Shown one piece after another: positions 50,049 through 58,583 of a DNA stretch of 64,000 nt. The first letter of the stretch is position 1; the number at the start of each line of letters is the position of its first letter. The notes under the pieces are model-generated. The model saw nothing but the letters and a program-made list of their open reading frames with translations. It did not search any database and had not been told where the DNA came from. This DNA comes from Hallerella sp964587155 (GTDB taxonomy: Bacteria > Fibrobacterota > Fibrobacteria > Fibrobacterales > Fibrobacteraceae): the NCBI GenBank assembly GCA_964587155.1, contig CAZPKF010000011.1, positions 1 to 64,000 of the forward strand. Reading direction: 5' to 3'. A program made the position numbers and the translations under genes.

Positions 50049-50903
50049 ATGTCTGTCGAATCGAGAAGACGCCGACTGCTACGGGCCAGTTCCCAACGAT
50101 TGAACGTTGTCCTGGGCATTTGCCTTGTCGCGATTCTCGTATTGAGCCTTGCCCTCCGATTTTACGGAATAGAGCCTATCCGCATCGATGAAAACTCCAT
50201 GGAGCCAGACATTGCGCCAGGTTCCCGAATTTGGATTTGCAAACTTCCCAGCTGCAAAAAAGATTTGAAACGGGACGACATTGTCTTGGTATCCATGCCG
50301 GGAGAAAGAAAGGCTCTTCGGGTCGTATTCGGACTTCCCGGCGATTCAGTCCACCTAGCTCCCGAGGGCTTTGTCAGCGCCGGAAACGCTTCTTATCGTT
50401 TTGACGATGAATCAGAAATTGTCGCTCCGCGCACATTTTACATTCCGCAAAAAGGAGACTCCATTAAATTCAAAGAGTTGAACGATATTTCCTTTGACTA
50501 CGCTTCGGAATTTTTGCGGAAGAAATTTGATTCCAAACACTTCTACACACAAACAACGCTTTGGCGCGGAGAAAACGCATTAAATCTTTCCCGCGTCGGC
50601 TCCACGCATCTATTTGGACGCCCCGTCAGCATCCGCGAAATTCACGGTTTGCATTGGCAAGAATACTTTTTAATTGCCCTGCAAATCAATCGAGAAGATC
50701 CCGGAATGCGGGCTGTTCATTTTGAACGCAAGCTTTATCATGCAACCGATTCTTCGGAAGTCAACTCGTTCCTTTCTTCTGAAAACGCTTATTACGTACT
50801 TTGCCGCAAAGGAAACCGCTGCGAAGATTCCCGCATGTTCGGTTACATTCCCGAAAGTCACATTCTGGGGAAGGTTCTGAATTTTAGGGAATTTTTCAAA
50901 TAA
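50049..50903 (+). CDS. Signal peptidase I-like protein with altered catalytic dyad
   Basis: A 284-residue membrane protein of the S26 family, directly after lepA. One N-terminal membrane segment (about 19-37) is followed by ENSMEPDIAPGSRIW, with the nucleophile Ser50, and by ALRVVFGLPGD. In that block the general-base Lys of the KRVxGLPGD motif aligns with Arg91. The late box reads NRCEDSRMFGYIPESHILGK instead of GDNRxNSxDSRxWG. It should cleave signal peptides at the periplasmic face if active; the missing Lys makes this uncertain. The start at 50049 follows the lepA stop; the longer frame lies within lepA. Confidence 0.72.
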   Translation: MSVESRRRRLLRASSQRLNVVLGICLVAILVLSLALRFYGIEPIRIDENSMEPDIAPGSRIWICKLPSCKKDLKRDDIVLVSMPGERKALRVVFGLPGDSVHLAPEGFVSAGNASYRFDDESEIVAPRTFYIPQKGDSIKFKELNDISFDYASEFLRKKFDSKHFYTQTTLWRGENALNLSRVGSTHLFGRPVSIREIHGLHWQEYFLIALQINREDPGMRAVHFERKLYHATDSSEVNSFLSSENAYYVLCRKGNRCEDSRMFGYIPESHILGKVLNFREFFK

Positions 50904-50907
50904 GCAT

Positions 50908-51513
50908 TTATCGGCAAAATGCCAAAAAAGCTTTTTCTGCACTGTCTCCGTGCAAATGGACCACATCGTTACTTTGTACAAAACGTTTCAGGGAAAGCAC
51001 ACCTTTTCCCGAATAAAAATGCCATTCAACAGGATGTTCTATCGATTGCATTTTCATTTCATCTACCTGTGCCGGAAACGTTTCGTATATCGGAAGATGT
51101 TCTATTGCTATCGTATTTTCACGCGCAATTGCGCCTATATCGGCAGCGGTCTGTTTTGCAGAAATCCATGCGATCCGATGGATTTTCCGCATTTTCAAAA
51201 ACTGGGGAAAATCTTTTTCTGCGCCGTTCCCACTCCCGGCGTCCGCAACGGGAATTCCCATTTGCAAAAGGACACGCGCTGTCCCCGGACCCGCAGCCAA
51301 AACGGGACCTTCGAATTTCGACAAAGCATCTTTCGCCAATTTTGCCGCCCGCGGACTGGCGATAAAGACAGCATCAAATCCAGAGATTTCAAGTCGGATT
51401 CCCGTCGGACGGCATTCCAATGCAGGAACATGCCAAACGCAATTTCCTTTTTCCGTTTCCTGCGAAAGGAATTCCTTTTCCGGCGGGGTCAGCTTTGTGT
51501 CAATGACAAGCAT
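50908..51513 (-). CDS. hemD: Uroporphyrinogen-III synthase
   Basis: A 201-residue HemD-like protein. The family is poorly conserved; visible are FDAVFIASPRAAKLA, VLAAGPGTARVL and, in the second lobe, EHLPIYETFP and WHFYSGKGVLSL. It closes hydroxymethylbilane to uroporphyrinogen III with inversion of ring D. The identification is strengthened by its place directly after hemC; the start at 51513 overlaps the hemC stop by one base (TGATG). Its 3' end converges with the signal-peptidase-like gene 5 bases away. Confidence 0.82.
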   Translation of the reverse strand: MLVIDTKLTPPEKEFLSQETEKGNCVWHVPALECRPTGIRLEISGFDAVFIASPRAAKLAKDALSKFEGPVLAAGPGTARVLLQMGIPVADAGSGNGAEKDFPQFLKMRKIHRIAWISAKQTAADIGAIARENTIAIEHLPIYETFPAQVDEMKMQSIEHPVEWHFYSGKGVLSLKRFVQSNDVVHLHGDSAEKAFLAFCR

Positions 51514-52481
51514 CAATGATCCCTGTTCCAAAATTCCTCAATCGCTTCGGCGCTAGAAACATCCGAAGGCAAAGGAATTCCCTTTTTGCGGCAAGCTTCT
51601 GCAAATTCCCGAGCAAACGATTCTAGAGCCCCTGAAGATTTCAGTTCTTGTTCCGAAAACAAATGCGATAAGCGCAACGAAATTCCCGTTTGAGCTTCTG
51701 CTAAAAAAGCCGAAAAGCGGTATCCGCCACCCCATTTTTCGAGAACAGCCCCCATCGGAACGCGGCATCCGCCGCCGAGCAAGTTCATCCACAGTCGTTC
51801 TGCCCGAGCAGCCAACACCGAGGATTTGTCCGAAATCGCTTCGGCAATTTTTTTTGCAAATGCATTTTCTTTCAACGACTGCAGCGCGACAATTCCCTGA
51901 CCAATCGCCGGAGTTATCTGCTCTACGGAGAAATACTCCGAAATGACCGGTGTTTTTCCCAAACGGCAAATTCCCGCAGCGCCGAGCAAAATGCCGTCCA
52001 ATTCACCCGACTCCACTTTTTCTATCCGCGATGGCAAATTGCCTCGCAAATTAACACAGCGAATATCCGGGCGCAACGCTTTCAACTGCAAAACACGGCG
52101 GGGAGACCCTGTGCCGACAAGAGCGCCTTTTTTTAATTCGTCCAGTTTTTTCCCACCCGCAACCAAAACATCGCGAAAATCCTCCCGTTTTAAAAATCCG
52201 GAAAGTTCGAGCCTGTCGTCCATGGAGTCCGGAACATCTTTCAGCGAATGGACTGCCAAATCAATGCTCCCGTCCAACAGGGCTGCTTCTATTTCCTTGA
52301 CAAATACGCCTTGGCCGCCAAAAGAAACTAAGGAACGCACCCTGTCCCTGTCGCCAACCGTTTTGATGACACAAATTTCAACCTGCAAGTCGGGGAACAT
52401 TTTTTGGATGCACGACTCTGTCAAATGAGCCTGAACAAGTGCAAGAGCGCTTCCCCGCGTTCCAATTTTAACCGTTTTCAT
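51513..52481 (-). CDS. hemC: Porphobilinogen deaminase
   Basis: A 322-residue HemC with IGTRGSALALVQA, VHSLKDVPDSMD, RGNLPSRIEKVESGELDGIL and the dipyrromethane-cofactor cysteine in LGGGCRVPMGA. It polymerises four porphobilinogens into hydroxymethylbilane. It overlaps hemA by 14 bases upstream and hemD by one base downstream, forming hemA-hemC-hemD. The length and motifs are normal. Confidence 0.95.
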   Translation of the reverse strand: MKTVKIGTRGSALALVQAHLTESCIQKMFPDLQVEICVIKTVGDRDRVRSLVSFGGQGVFVKEIEAALLDGSIDLAVHSLKDVPDSMDDRLELSGFLKREDFRDVLVAGGKKLDELKKGALVGTGSPRRVLQLKALRPDIRCVNLRGNLPSRIEKVESGELDGILLGAAGICRLGKTPVISEYFSVEQITPAIGQGIVALQSLKENAFAKKIAEAISDKSSVLAARAERLWMNLLGGGCRVPMGAVLEKWGGGYRFSAFLAEAQTGISLRLSHLFSEQELKSSGALESFAREFAEACRKKGIPLPSDVSSAEAIEEFWNRDH

Positions 52482-53763
52482 GTGAATTCCTTTCTTCTTC
52501 GCCAGAAAGACCGAATAGCTGTTCTAAAATCAACCGACTTTCAAGCTCCATTCCGGCAGCACCTAAACGTTTCAATTCAAGAGACGGGCGATGCAAAATC
52601 TTGGCGATGAGCTCATCGTTATAACGGCGAATGTGAGCCAGTTCTTCTGGAGAAACCCGATGTTCCCATTTTTTCAACAGTTCAAGCCCAATCGACTCGT
52701 GATGTCTGCGGAGCGAGAGCAACAGAGGAATGACTCCCAGCGTCGCATACCAATTTGAAAATTCATCGACTGCTTCGCCGATCATTTCCCTGGCGAGTTC
52801 TGCAGAATGCCGTCTTTTGCTCCGGTTATCTTCCACAACGCGACTCAAATCGTCGATGCTGAACAGAGAAATCTGCGGTACAGCAGCAACTCCCGGTTCG
52901 ATATTCCGGGGAGCTCCAATGTCGATGTAAACCGTTTTGTGATGTCTTCCGGTCGCAGCCGCCATTTCTTCTGTCACCAGATATTCCGGCGACGACGCTG
53001 CCGTTATCAGCAAATCGATATCGCGCAAACGGGCGGGCATTTCTGTCAAATCACAGGCGACACCGCCAAAACGAGCCGCAAAATTCTGCGCATTCGAAAG
53101 CGTCCGGTTGAAAAAATAAAAGCGGGAAACGCCAGCGGCAGCAAGCTCCACCGCAGAAATGTTCCCCATTTCGCCTGCCCCCAAAATACCGACACAAAGC
53201 GCAGACAAATCGCCCAATTCTCGCAAAGCAAGCTGAACCGCCGCAAAAGGAATCGAAACCGTTCCCGCCCCGATGGACGTGCCTTCCCGGACTTTTTTCC
53301 CCAATGTCAATGCCGATTGGAAAAGATGATTCAAAAAGAATCCCGTTTTCCCCGCTTTTTGCGACAGCAAAAACGCTTCTTTGACCTGACCTAGAATTTG
53401 CGTTTCCCCAAGAACCAAGCTGTCCAGCGAAGAAACGACCGAATAAAGATGCGAAATCGCTTCCGTATGCGTTAAATAAAAACAATGCGGAACAAGATCT
53501 TCGACATCAATGTGGGAAAATTCTGCCCACCAGTTGATAAGCGTATTGCGGAACGCTTCGGGGTAAAGGGTCGCCGCATAAATTTCAGTCCGGTTGCAAG
53601 TCGAAAGTATGACCGCTTCCGAAAGTCCGGGCAAACGGCAAAGGCTGGAAAGAGCCTTTTCAAGTTGCGCCCCCGAAAGGCCCAACTTGTCCCGCAAAGC
53701 GACCGGACAAGTTTTATGACTTGTGCCTAAAACGACACAATGAGTGCTTTCTTTGTTTTTCAT
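52468..53763 (-). CDS. hemA: Glutamyl-tRNA reductase
   Basis: A 431-residue HemA: VLGTSHKTCPVALRDKL, the catalytic Cys in ILSTCNRTEIY, SLVLGETQILGQVKEAF and the NADPH-binding GILGAGEMGNISA. It starts tetrapyrrole synthesis by the C5 route, reducing glutamyl-tRNA to glutamate-1-semialdehyde. First gene of hemA-hemC-hemD; hemB and hemL are not in the window. No clear Shine-Dalgarno precedes the ATG. Confidence 0.95.
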   Translation of the reverse strand: MKNKESTHCVVLGTSHKTCPVALRDKLGLSGAQLEKALSSLCRLPGLSEAVILSTCNRTEIYAATLYPEAFRNTLINWWAEFSHIDVEDLVPHCFYLTHTEAISHLYSVVSSLDSLVLGETQILGQVKEAFLLSQKAGKTGFFLNHLFQSALTLGKKVREGTSIGAGTVSIPFAAVQLALRELGDLSALCVGILGAGEMGNISAVELAAAGVSRFYFFNRTLSNAQNFAARFGGVACDLTEMPARLRDIDLLITAASSPEYLVTEEMAAATGRHHKTVYIDIGAPRNIEPGVAAVPQISLFSIDDLSRVVEDNRSKRRHSAELAREMIGEAVDEFSNWYATLGVIPLLLSLRRHHESIGLELLKKWEHRVSPEELAHIRRYNDELIAKILHRPSLELKRLGAAGMELESRLILEQLFGLSGEEERNSHENG

Positions 53764-53828
53764 CTCATTTTTACCGTTTTTGCAAGCTAGAAAATTTTGC
53801 TAAGGCGATTTTCCCCAAAAGGATTATA

Positions 53829-53836
53829 TATATTTG
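53829..53836 (+). promoter_or_regulatory. TATATTTG element before the Ser-tract protein
   Basis: TATATTTG, 25 bases before the ATG at 53862, leaves a leader with GGAG seven bases from the start. Confidence 0.4.
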
Positions 53837-53861
53837 GGAAAGACATAATTGGAGTCAACGA

Positions 53862-54947
53862 ATGAAGTTTACGTTATTCGCCTGTATCGGTATTTTTGCA
53901 ATGACCGCCTTTGCTGCCGATAGCTACACTATTACTCAGTTTTCCGGTGAAGAAACCGGCACTCCGGACCAATATATCGATGCGGAATTCGGCGGCTCCC
54001 TCAAAATTTCCGGTTCGGGTTCCGTTGAAAATGTACAAAGTGGGAGATTTTACGTTCGCCAAAAATTTGAAGACCCATTTGGCGAAACTCCTACCACTTA
54101 CCAACTTTACGAAGGGCGTGAAGGCACGGACAAAGCAAGCCTTGCCGCATTCACTCTGCCCAATGGTATTGGTTATGGATTTGTCGTCAAAGCCAAAATC
54201 TATTCTAGTGCTAACGCCGATGCCGCAGCCGATGTCGAAAAGGTCTATTTCGACGGCAATGCGGTTTACGCCGAAGGCGTGACAGAACTGTATGTCCACC
54301 GCGGAGTCAAAACAATTGCCCTGGTGCCGCAAAACGCACCGGAAAGTTCCAGTTCCAATTCGGAATTTGCAGAATCCTCTTCCAGCGAAGAAGATTTGTA
54401 TGCCGCCGCACCGGTCGCAGAAAGCTCATCTTCTGCAGCTGCCGAAGATGAATATTGTGACGACGACGATCCGGATTGCGAGTCCGAAGACGATTACGCT
54501 TATGATGTCGAAGGCGATGTCAGCGAAACGGCAAACCGGGCTGTCGAAGAAGATTACGCCATCAGCGACGTGACAGACCGTTTCGGCATTGCTGATGAAG
54601 TCCGCAAATGGAGCGCCTGGGGCTTAGTCGGAGTTGCCGCAGCAAGTATTGGTATCGGAATTTACGATCAAATGCAATACAGCGACGCTAAAAATGCCCA
54701 CGACAAGATTGACGATAAAATGGGCCAGCACAAGGACATGATGAAAGCCGCTGCAGGCAACGAACAAGAATATCAAGCCCTGCTTTGGTATGAATCCCAA
54801 AAGACCGATCCGGGTTCTTATGGCGACCTCAAAAAGCGCAACAAAAAGAACAAAGACACAATGGATTCGTATTCCACAGCCAGAAACATTTGGTTTGGTG
54901 TGGCAGCACTCTCCATCGCCGGTTCCATTGTACTGTTTACTTGGTGA
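53862..54947 (+). CDS. Secreted/membrane protein with poly-Ser tracts and acidic Cys pair
   Basis: A 361-residue protein with a signal peptide (MKFTLFACIGIFAMTAFA). About 130 residues of beta-rich sequence are followed by three Ser4 tracts (ESSSSNSEF, ESSSSEEDL, ESSSSAAAE), a linker type common in Fibrobacter secreted proteins. Next comes an acidic stretch with two cysteines (EYCDDDDPDCESEDDY). The C-terminal 120 residues have two membrane segments (WSAWGLVGVAAASIGIGIY and the last 15 residues) around a charged helical loop. GGAG precedes the ATG. It overlaps folB by one base. The function is unknown. Confidence 0.7.
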   Translation: MKFTLFACIGIFAMTAFAADSYTITQFSGEETGTPDQYIDAEFGGSLKISGSGSVENVQSGRFYVRQKFEDPFGETPTTYQLYEGREGTDKASLAAFTLPNGIGYGFVVKAKIYSSANADAAADVEKVYFDGNAVYAEGVTELYVHRGVKTIALVPQNAPESSSSNSEFAESSSSEEDLYAAAPVAESSSSAAAEDEYCDDDDPDCESEDDYAYDVEGDVSETANRAVEEDYAISDVTDRFGIADEVRKWSAWGLVGVAAASIGIGIYDQMQYSDAKNAHDKIDDKMGQHKDMMKAAAGNEQEYQALLWYESQKTDPGSYGDLKKRNKKNKDTMDSYSTARNIWFGVAALSIAGSIVLFTW

Positions 54948-55312
54948 TGACCCCTGGGAAAATCACCATCTGCGATTTGGACTTCGAAACAATACTCGGA
55001 GTCCTTTCTTTTGAACGGGAACGTCCACAGCCGGTCCGGTTGAATTTTTCGCTTTGGCTGGACTTTGAATCCATCGCCAGAACTGATTCCTTGAAGGATA
55101 CCGTTGATTATGCTGCGATTTCCGAAGACCTTGTGAACTTTATACAAAAATCGCAATTTGGCTTAGTCGAAACCTTGGTTTACCAAACAGCAAAACGGTT
55201 GCTGTCTTATTCTCCCCAAATTTTAGCGGCATGGGTACGCATCGAAAAACCAGAAGCCATTCCCCACTCCAAAGGCTCCGCAGCAGAAATTCGATTGGAA
55301 CAAGAACGTTAA
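54947..55312 (+). CDS. folB: Dihydroneopterin aldolase
   Basis: A 121-residue FolB-type protein: ILGVLSFERERPQPV carries the conserved Glu; DTVDYAAISEDLVNFI and LVETLVYQTAKRLL carry the Tyr and Glu. It converts dihydroneopterin to hydroxymethyl-dihydropterin and glycolaldehyde in folate synthesis. The ATG overlaps the upstream stop by one base (TGATG), an unusual pairing with a secreted protein. It converges with comM 26 bases away; no hairpin was seen in that gap. Confidence 0.88.
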   Translation: MTPGKITICDLDFETILGVLSFERERPQPVRLNFSLWLDFESIARTDSLKDTVDYAAISEDLVNFIQKSQFGLVETLVYQTAKRLLSYSPQILAAWVRIEKPEAIPHSKGSAAEIRLEQER

Positions 55313-55337
55313 AGAATTTGTTCTCCCCTCAGTTTTT

Positions 55338-56891
55338 TTACCCGGCAAGCCCAGAAAAAGCCCTGTAACGCAAAGCTTCTGCGACATCTGCATTTTCCAC
55401 AGGAGCTTGCGTAAAACCGTTTTGAACCGATTTCAAATCGGCAATCGTTCGCGCCACTTTCAACATCCGGTAATAACCTCTTGCACTCAATTGCATTTTT
55501 TCAGCTGCAGAAACGGCAAAATGTTCTGTTTCCACAGACATTTCACAAAAAAGTTTCGCCTCTTCACTGGACATTTCCGCATTGGAACGGCATTTTTTAC
55601 GGACAAACCGCAGCCGCTGAATTTTTCGTACGGCGATGATCCGTTCCCGAATTTGAGCAGAAGATTCCCCCTCGGGCAATTGCACCAGTAAATGCGGATC
55701 CGTCGAAGGTACGGCCACCTGAATATCAATTCGGTCAAGCATGGGACCGGATACACGCTGACGATATCTTCTAACGGAATCGGGCAAACAGGAACATTCC
55801 CGTTTAGGATCCATGGAATAACCGCACGGACAGGGATTCATCGCCGCACCCATCATAAATCTCGCCGGCCAAACAACTGTTCCACAGGCCCTACTGATTC
55901 GGATGATTCCTTCTTCCATCGGTTCCCGCAACGCTTCCAACACATTCCTATTGAATTCAGGAAGTTCATCCAAAAACAAAACGCCATTGTGAGCAAGAGT
56001 CGCCTCGCCAGGTCTTAAATGCGGTCCACCTCCAACCAAAGCCACCATAGACGAAGAATGATGCGGCGAGCGGAAAGGTCTCCGGCTTTGACAAGAAACG
56101 GATTCTCCATCCCCCAAAAGGTGTAACGTTGAATAAATCCGCGTACATTCCAAAATTTCTTCATCACTCATCGGTGGCAAAATGCCCGGCAAACAACGGG
56201 CAGAAAATGTTTTCCCGGATCCCGGTGAACCGACCAATAAAAAGTTATGCGCCCCCGCAGCCGAAACTTCTAACGCTCGTTTCACGCCATCCATTCCTAT
56301 TACAGAACGGAAATCCGGCACCGAGGGATCAGTTGCCAGTGCCTTCCGCAAGATGCCGCCCGCCTCCATCGGACGGATCTTTGAACCCGGAGAGACTACA
56401 GAAATGCATTCCGCCAATGAAGAAACTCCAATGACAGAAAGCCCCTTGACTAGGGAGGCTTCGGCAACATTTTCCCTCGGCACCACCAACACGTCTTTTC
56501 CCTTTGAAAGGCTCATCGCCACAGAAAGAACTCCGCGAACCGCCTTGACACATCCATCCAAAGACAACTCGCCCAAAAAAACGAACTTTTCCGGATTTTC
56601 TGCCGGAATTTCTTCGCTGGCAATCAACATTCCCATTGCCAAGGGAAGATCTAAAGAAGTCCCCTCTTTTTTTAAATCCGCAGGGGAAAGATTCACGGTC
56701 ATGCGGCTTCCCGAAGCTGCATAACCGGAACTGCGGATACTGGAAACAACGCGTTCCCGAGATTCCCGCACAGCATTGTCGGGAAGTCCGACCAAAGTAA
56801 ATCCCGGAAGCCCAGAAGAAGAATCTACTTCGACGTTCACCGGAATCGCTTTGATTCCTAACAAGCAGCTGGTCCGAATTCTCTGGAACAC
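55338..56891 (-). CDS. comM: ComM/YifB-family Mg-chelatase-like AAA+ ATPase
   Basis: A 517-residue protein. The N-terminal Lon-S16-like domain (SGLPGFTLVGLPDNAVRESR, LSPADLKKEGTSLDLPLA) is followed by an AAA+ core with Walker A VGSPGSGKTFSARCLPGILP, FRSPHHSSS, Walker B GVLFLDELPEF and a zinc-finger-like MNPCPCGYSMDPKRECSC. ComM acts as a branch-migration helicase in natural transformation. The GTG at 56891 has AGGAG seven bases upstream. The length and motif order are normal. Confidence 0.93.
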   Translation of the reverse strand: MFQRIRTSCLLGIKAIPVNVEVDSSSGLPGFTLVGLPDNAVRESRERVVSSIRSSGYAASGSRMTVNLSPADLKKEGTSLDLPLAMGMLIASEEIPAENPEKFVFLGELSLDGCVKAVRGVLSVAMSLSKGKDVLVVPRENVAEASLVKGLSVIGVSSLAECISVVSPGSKIRPMEAGGILRKALATDPSVPDFRSVIGMDGVKRALEVSAAGAHNFLLVGSPGSGKTFSARCLPGILPPMSDEEILECTRIYSTLHLLGDGESVSCQSRRPFRSPHHSSSMVALVGGGPHLRPGEATLAHNGVLFLDELPEFNRNVLEALREPMEEGIIRISRACGTVVWPARFMMGAAMNPCPCGYSMDPKRECSCLPDSVRRYRQRVSGPMLDRIDIQVAVPSTDPHLLVQLPEGESSAQIRERIIAVRKIQRLRFVRKKCRSNAEMSSEEAKLFCEMSVETEHFAVSAAEKMQLSARGYYRMLKVARTIADLKSVQNGFTQAPVENADVAEALRYRAFSGLAG

Positions 56892-56901
56892 GAAACATCT
56901 C

Positions 56902-57237
56902 CTATGCAGCGGCGATTACCTGTTGATATTTTTCAAGAATGCAATTTTCAATATGCTCCCTGCATTCGCGGGTTATCGGATAAAAGATACTGCGGTATTC
57001 TTCCCCTTTATAAAACGGATCATTCGGATAACCGACAAAAAGACCGTTTTCTCCATCCATGACCCGGAGCTGAGTCAGTTCGAACTGATCGTTCAGCACA
57101 ACACGGGCAATCGCCTTGATGTGCCCCATATTGACGCCTTCTTTGAACGGGAAAACGCGTACATTCGTCACGACCAAACAATCAAATTCAGATGTACGCG
57201 GCTGTTTATTCTCTGTAGCTGTTTTCATTTTGGGCAT
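56902..57237 (-). CDS. spoVG: SpoVG-family RNA/DNA-binding regulator
   Basis: A 111-residue SpoVG-type protein: VTNVRVFPFKEGVNMGHIKA, IARVVLNDQFELTQLRVMDG and GLFVGYPNDPF cover the conserved core, ending in a helix with FYPITRECREHIENCI. SpoVG proteins bind nucleic acid and regulate many processes outside sporulation. The ATG at 57237 has GGAGG five bases upstream; the frame continues upstream to 57279 without support. It lies 10 bases before comM on the same strand, so the two may be co-transcribed. Confidence 0.92.
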   Translation of the reverse strand: MPKMKTATENKQPRTSEFDCLVVTNVRVFPFKEGVNMGHIKAIARVVLNDQFELTQLRVMDGENGLFVGYPNDPFYKGEEYRSIFYPITRECREHIENCILEKYQQVIAAA

Positions 57238-57303
57238 AGAGCCTCCATATTGATGCCCCAACATCGGAGCGTCTTTCAATAAGCAATTCTCATGCCAAAA
57301 GAG

Positions 57304-57340
57304 AAAAAGCGTTTTCTAGCCAGAAAACGCTTTTTTTTAA
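57304..57340. terminator. Bidirectional terminator downstream of pilT-pilC
   Basis: AAAAAGCGTTTTCT (57304-57317) pairs perfectly with AGAAAACGCTTTTT (57322-57335), a 14-bp stem with loop AGCC, with T-runs on either exit. On the minus strand it ends the pilT-pilC transcript. Confidence 0.85.
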
Positions 57341-57377
57341 CTGAAAAAACGATTAATCGATTTTTCGAAGCGATTAA

Positions 57378-58580
57378 TCAACCGGTTACAGCATCGGACA
57401 TACTGAATATCGGCATATACATGGCAATCATCAAGAAGCCGACTGCGCCGCCCAAGAATACCATGATAAGCGGTTCGAGCATCGATGTCACCGAGTCAAT
57501 CGCCGCATCAACTTCTTCATCGTAAAAGTCCGCGACTTTCAAAAGCATGGCTCCGAGCTGTCCCGTCTTTTCTCCGACTCCCACCATTTGAATGACCATC
57601 GTCGGGAATATCTTGGTATCTTTCATCGGTTCAACAATGCTTTTACCACCAGCAAGTCCCACGGCAATTTTCATGATGGCATCTTCTACCGCCATGTTAC
57701 CCGAAGTTTTCGCAGTCACTTGCAAAGCTTCTGTCACAGAAACACCCGCATTGAGAAGGGTTCCTAAAGTCCGACTGAAGCGCGCAACAGCACTTTTGAT
57801 TTGCAAATCGCCCAGCTTGGGAACTTTCAACATCAGTTTATCCCACTGATAATGCAACTTGGGAACTTTCATGACGACTTTGAAGCCGACTATGAGCGCC
57901 ACTGCCCCCAAAATCCAAAAAGCCGCATAATCGCGGATGCCGTTCGAGAGGTCCATCACCACCTGAGTCGGCCACGGCAATTCTCCACCTGCTTCCGTAA
58001 AAGTCTGAGCAAAAGTGGGGACCACGAACGAAAGCATTAGAATGACTACAACAACCGCGACGACTGCAACCATCACCGGATACGTCAACGCTTTTTTCAC
58101 TTTGCGGACAAGGCGTTCGTTCGATTCTTGATAATCGGCAAGACGCGCCAAGATGCCATCCAAAATACCGCCAGCTTCGCCCGCCGCCACCATGTTGACA
58201 TACAATTTGTCAAAAACTTTCGGATGCTGCGCAAGAGCGTCTGCCAAACTGGAACCGCCACTGATGGACATGGTGAGTTTGTGGACGATTTCCTTCATCG
58301 CCGGATTTTCCGTTTGCTCTTCTAGAATGGTCAAACATTGGAGCATCGGGAGCCCCGCCGACGTCATGGAACTGAACATTCGGGTAAAGCGCGAAATATC
58401 CTTTGACTTGATGCCCGAGCCGATTTGGATTTTAATTTCTATCGGCTTGCGTTTGATGCTGTTGACAACCAAATGCTTGCGCCGGAGCAACGATTCCGCT
58501 TCATCTTTGCTTTGGGCCTCTATTTGACCCTCGAACTGGTTTCCCTGCGTATTTTGCGCTTTGTAAAGAAAAACAGTCAT
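57378..58580 (-). CDS. pilC: Type IV pilus inner-membrane platform protein PilC (GspF family)
   Basis: A 400-residue protein with two GspF repeats: ISRFTRMFSSMTSAGLPMLQ and later SAVARFSRTLGTLLNAGVSV, each followed by a membrane region (VAVVAVVVVILMLSFVVP; the C-terminal GGAVGFLMIAMYMP). It anchors the assembly ATPases under the pilus. It is 3 bases downstream of pilT, and an intact helical N-domain is present. pilB and the major pilin are outside the window. Confidence 0.93.
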   Translation of the reverse strand: MTVFLYKAQNTQGNQFEGQIEAQSKDEAESLLRRKHLVVNSIKRKPIEIKIQIGSGIKSKDISRFTRMFSSMTSAGLPMLQCLTILEEQTENPAMKEIVHKLTMSISGGSSLADALAQHPKVFDKLYVNMVAAGEAGGILDGILARLADYQESNERLVRKVKKALTYPVMVAVVAVVVVILMLSFVVPTFAQTFTEAGGELPWPTQVVMDLSNGIRDYAAFWILGAVALIVGFKVVMKVPKLHYQWDKLMLKVPKLGDLQIKSAVARFSRTLGTLLNAGVSVTEALQVTAKTSGNMAVEDAIMKIAVGLAGGKSIVEPMKDTKIFPTMVIQMVGVGEKTGQLGAMLLKVADFYDEEVDAAIDSVTSMLEPLIMVFLGGAVGFLMIAMYMPIFSMSDAVTG

Positions 58581-58583
58581 CGA

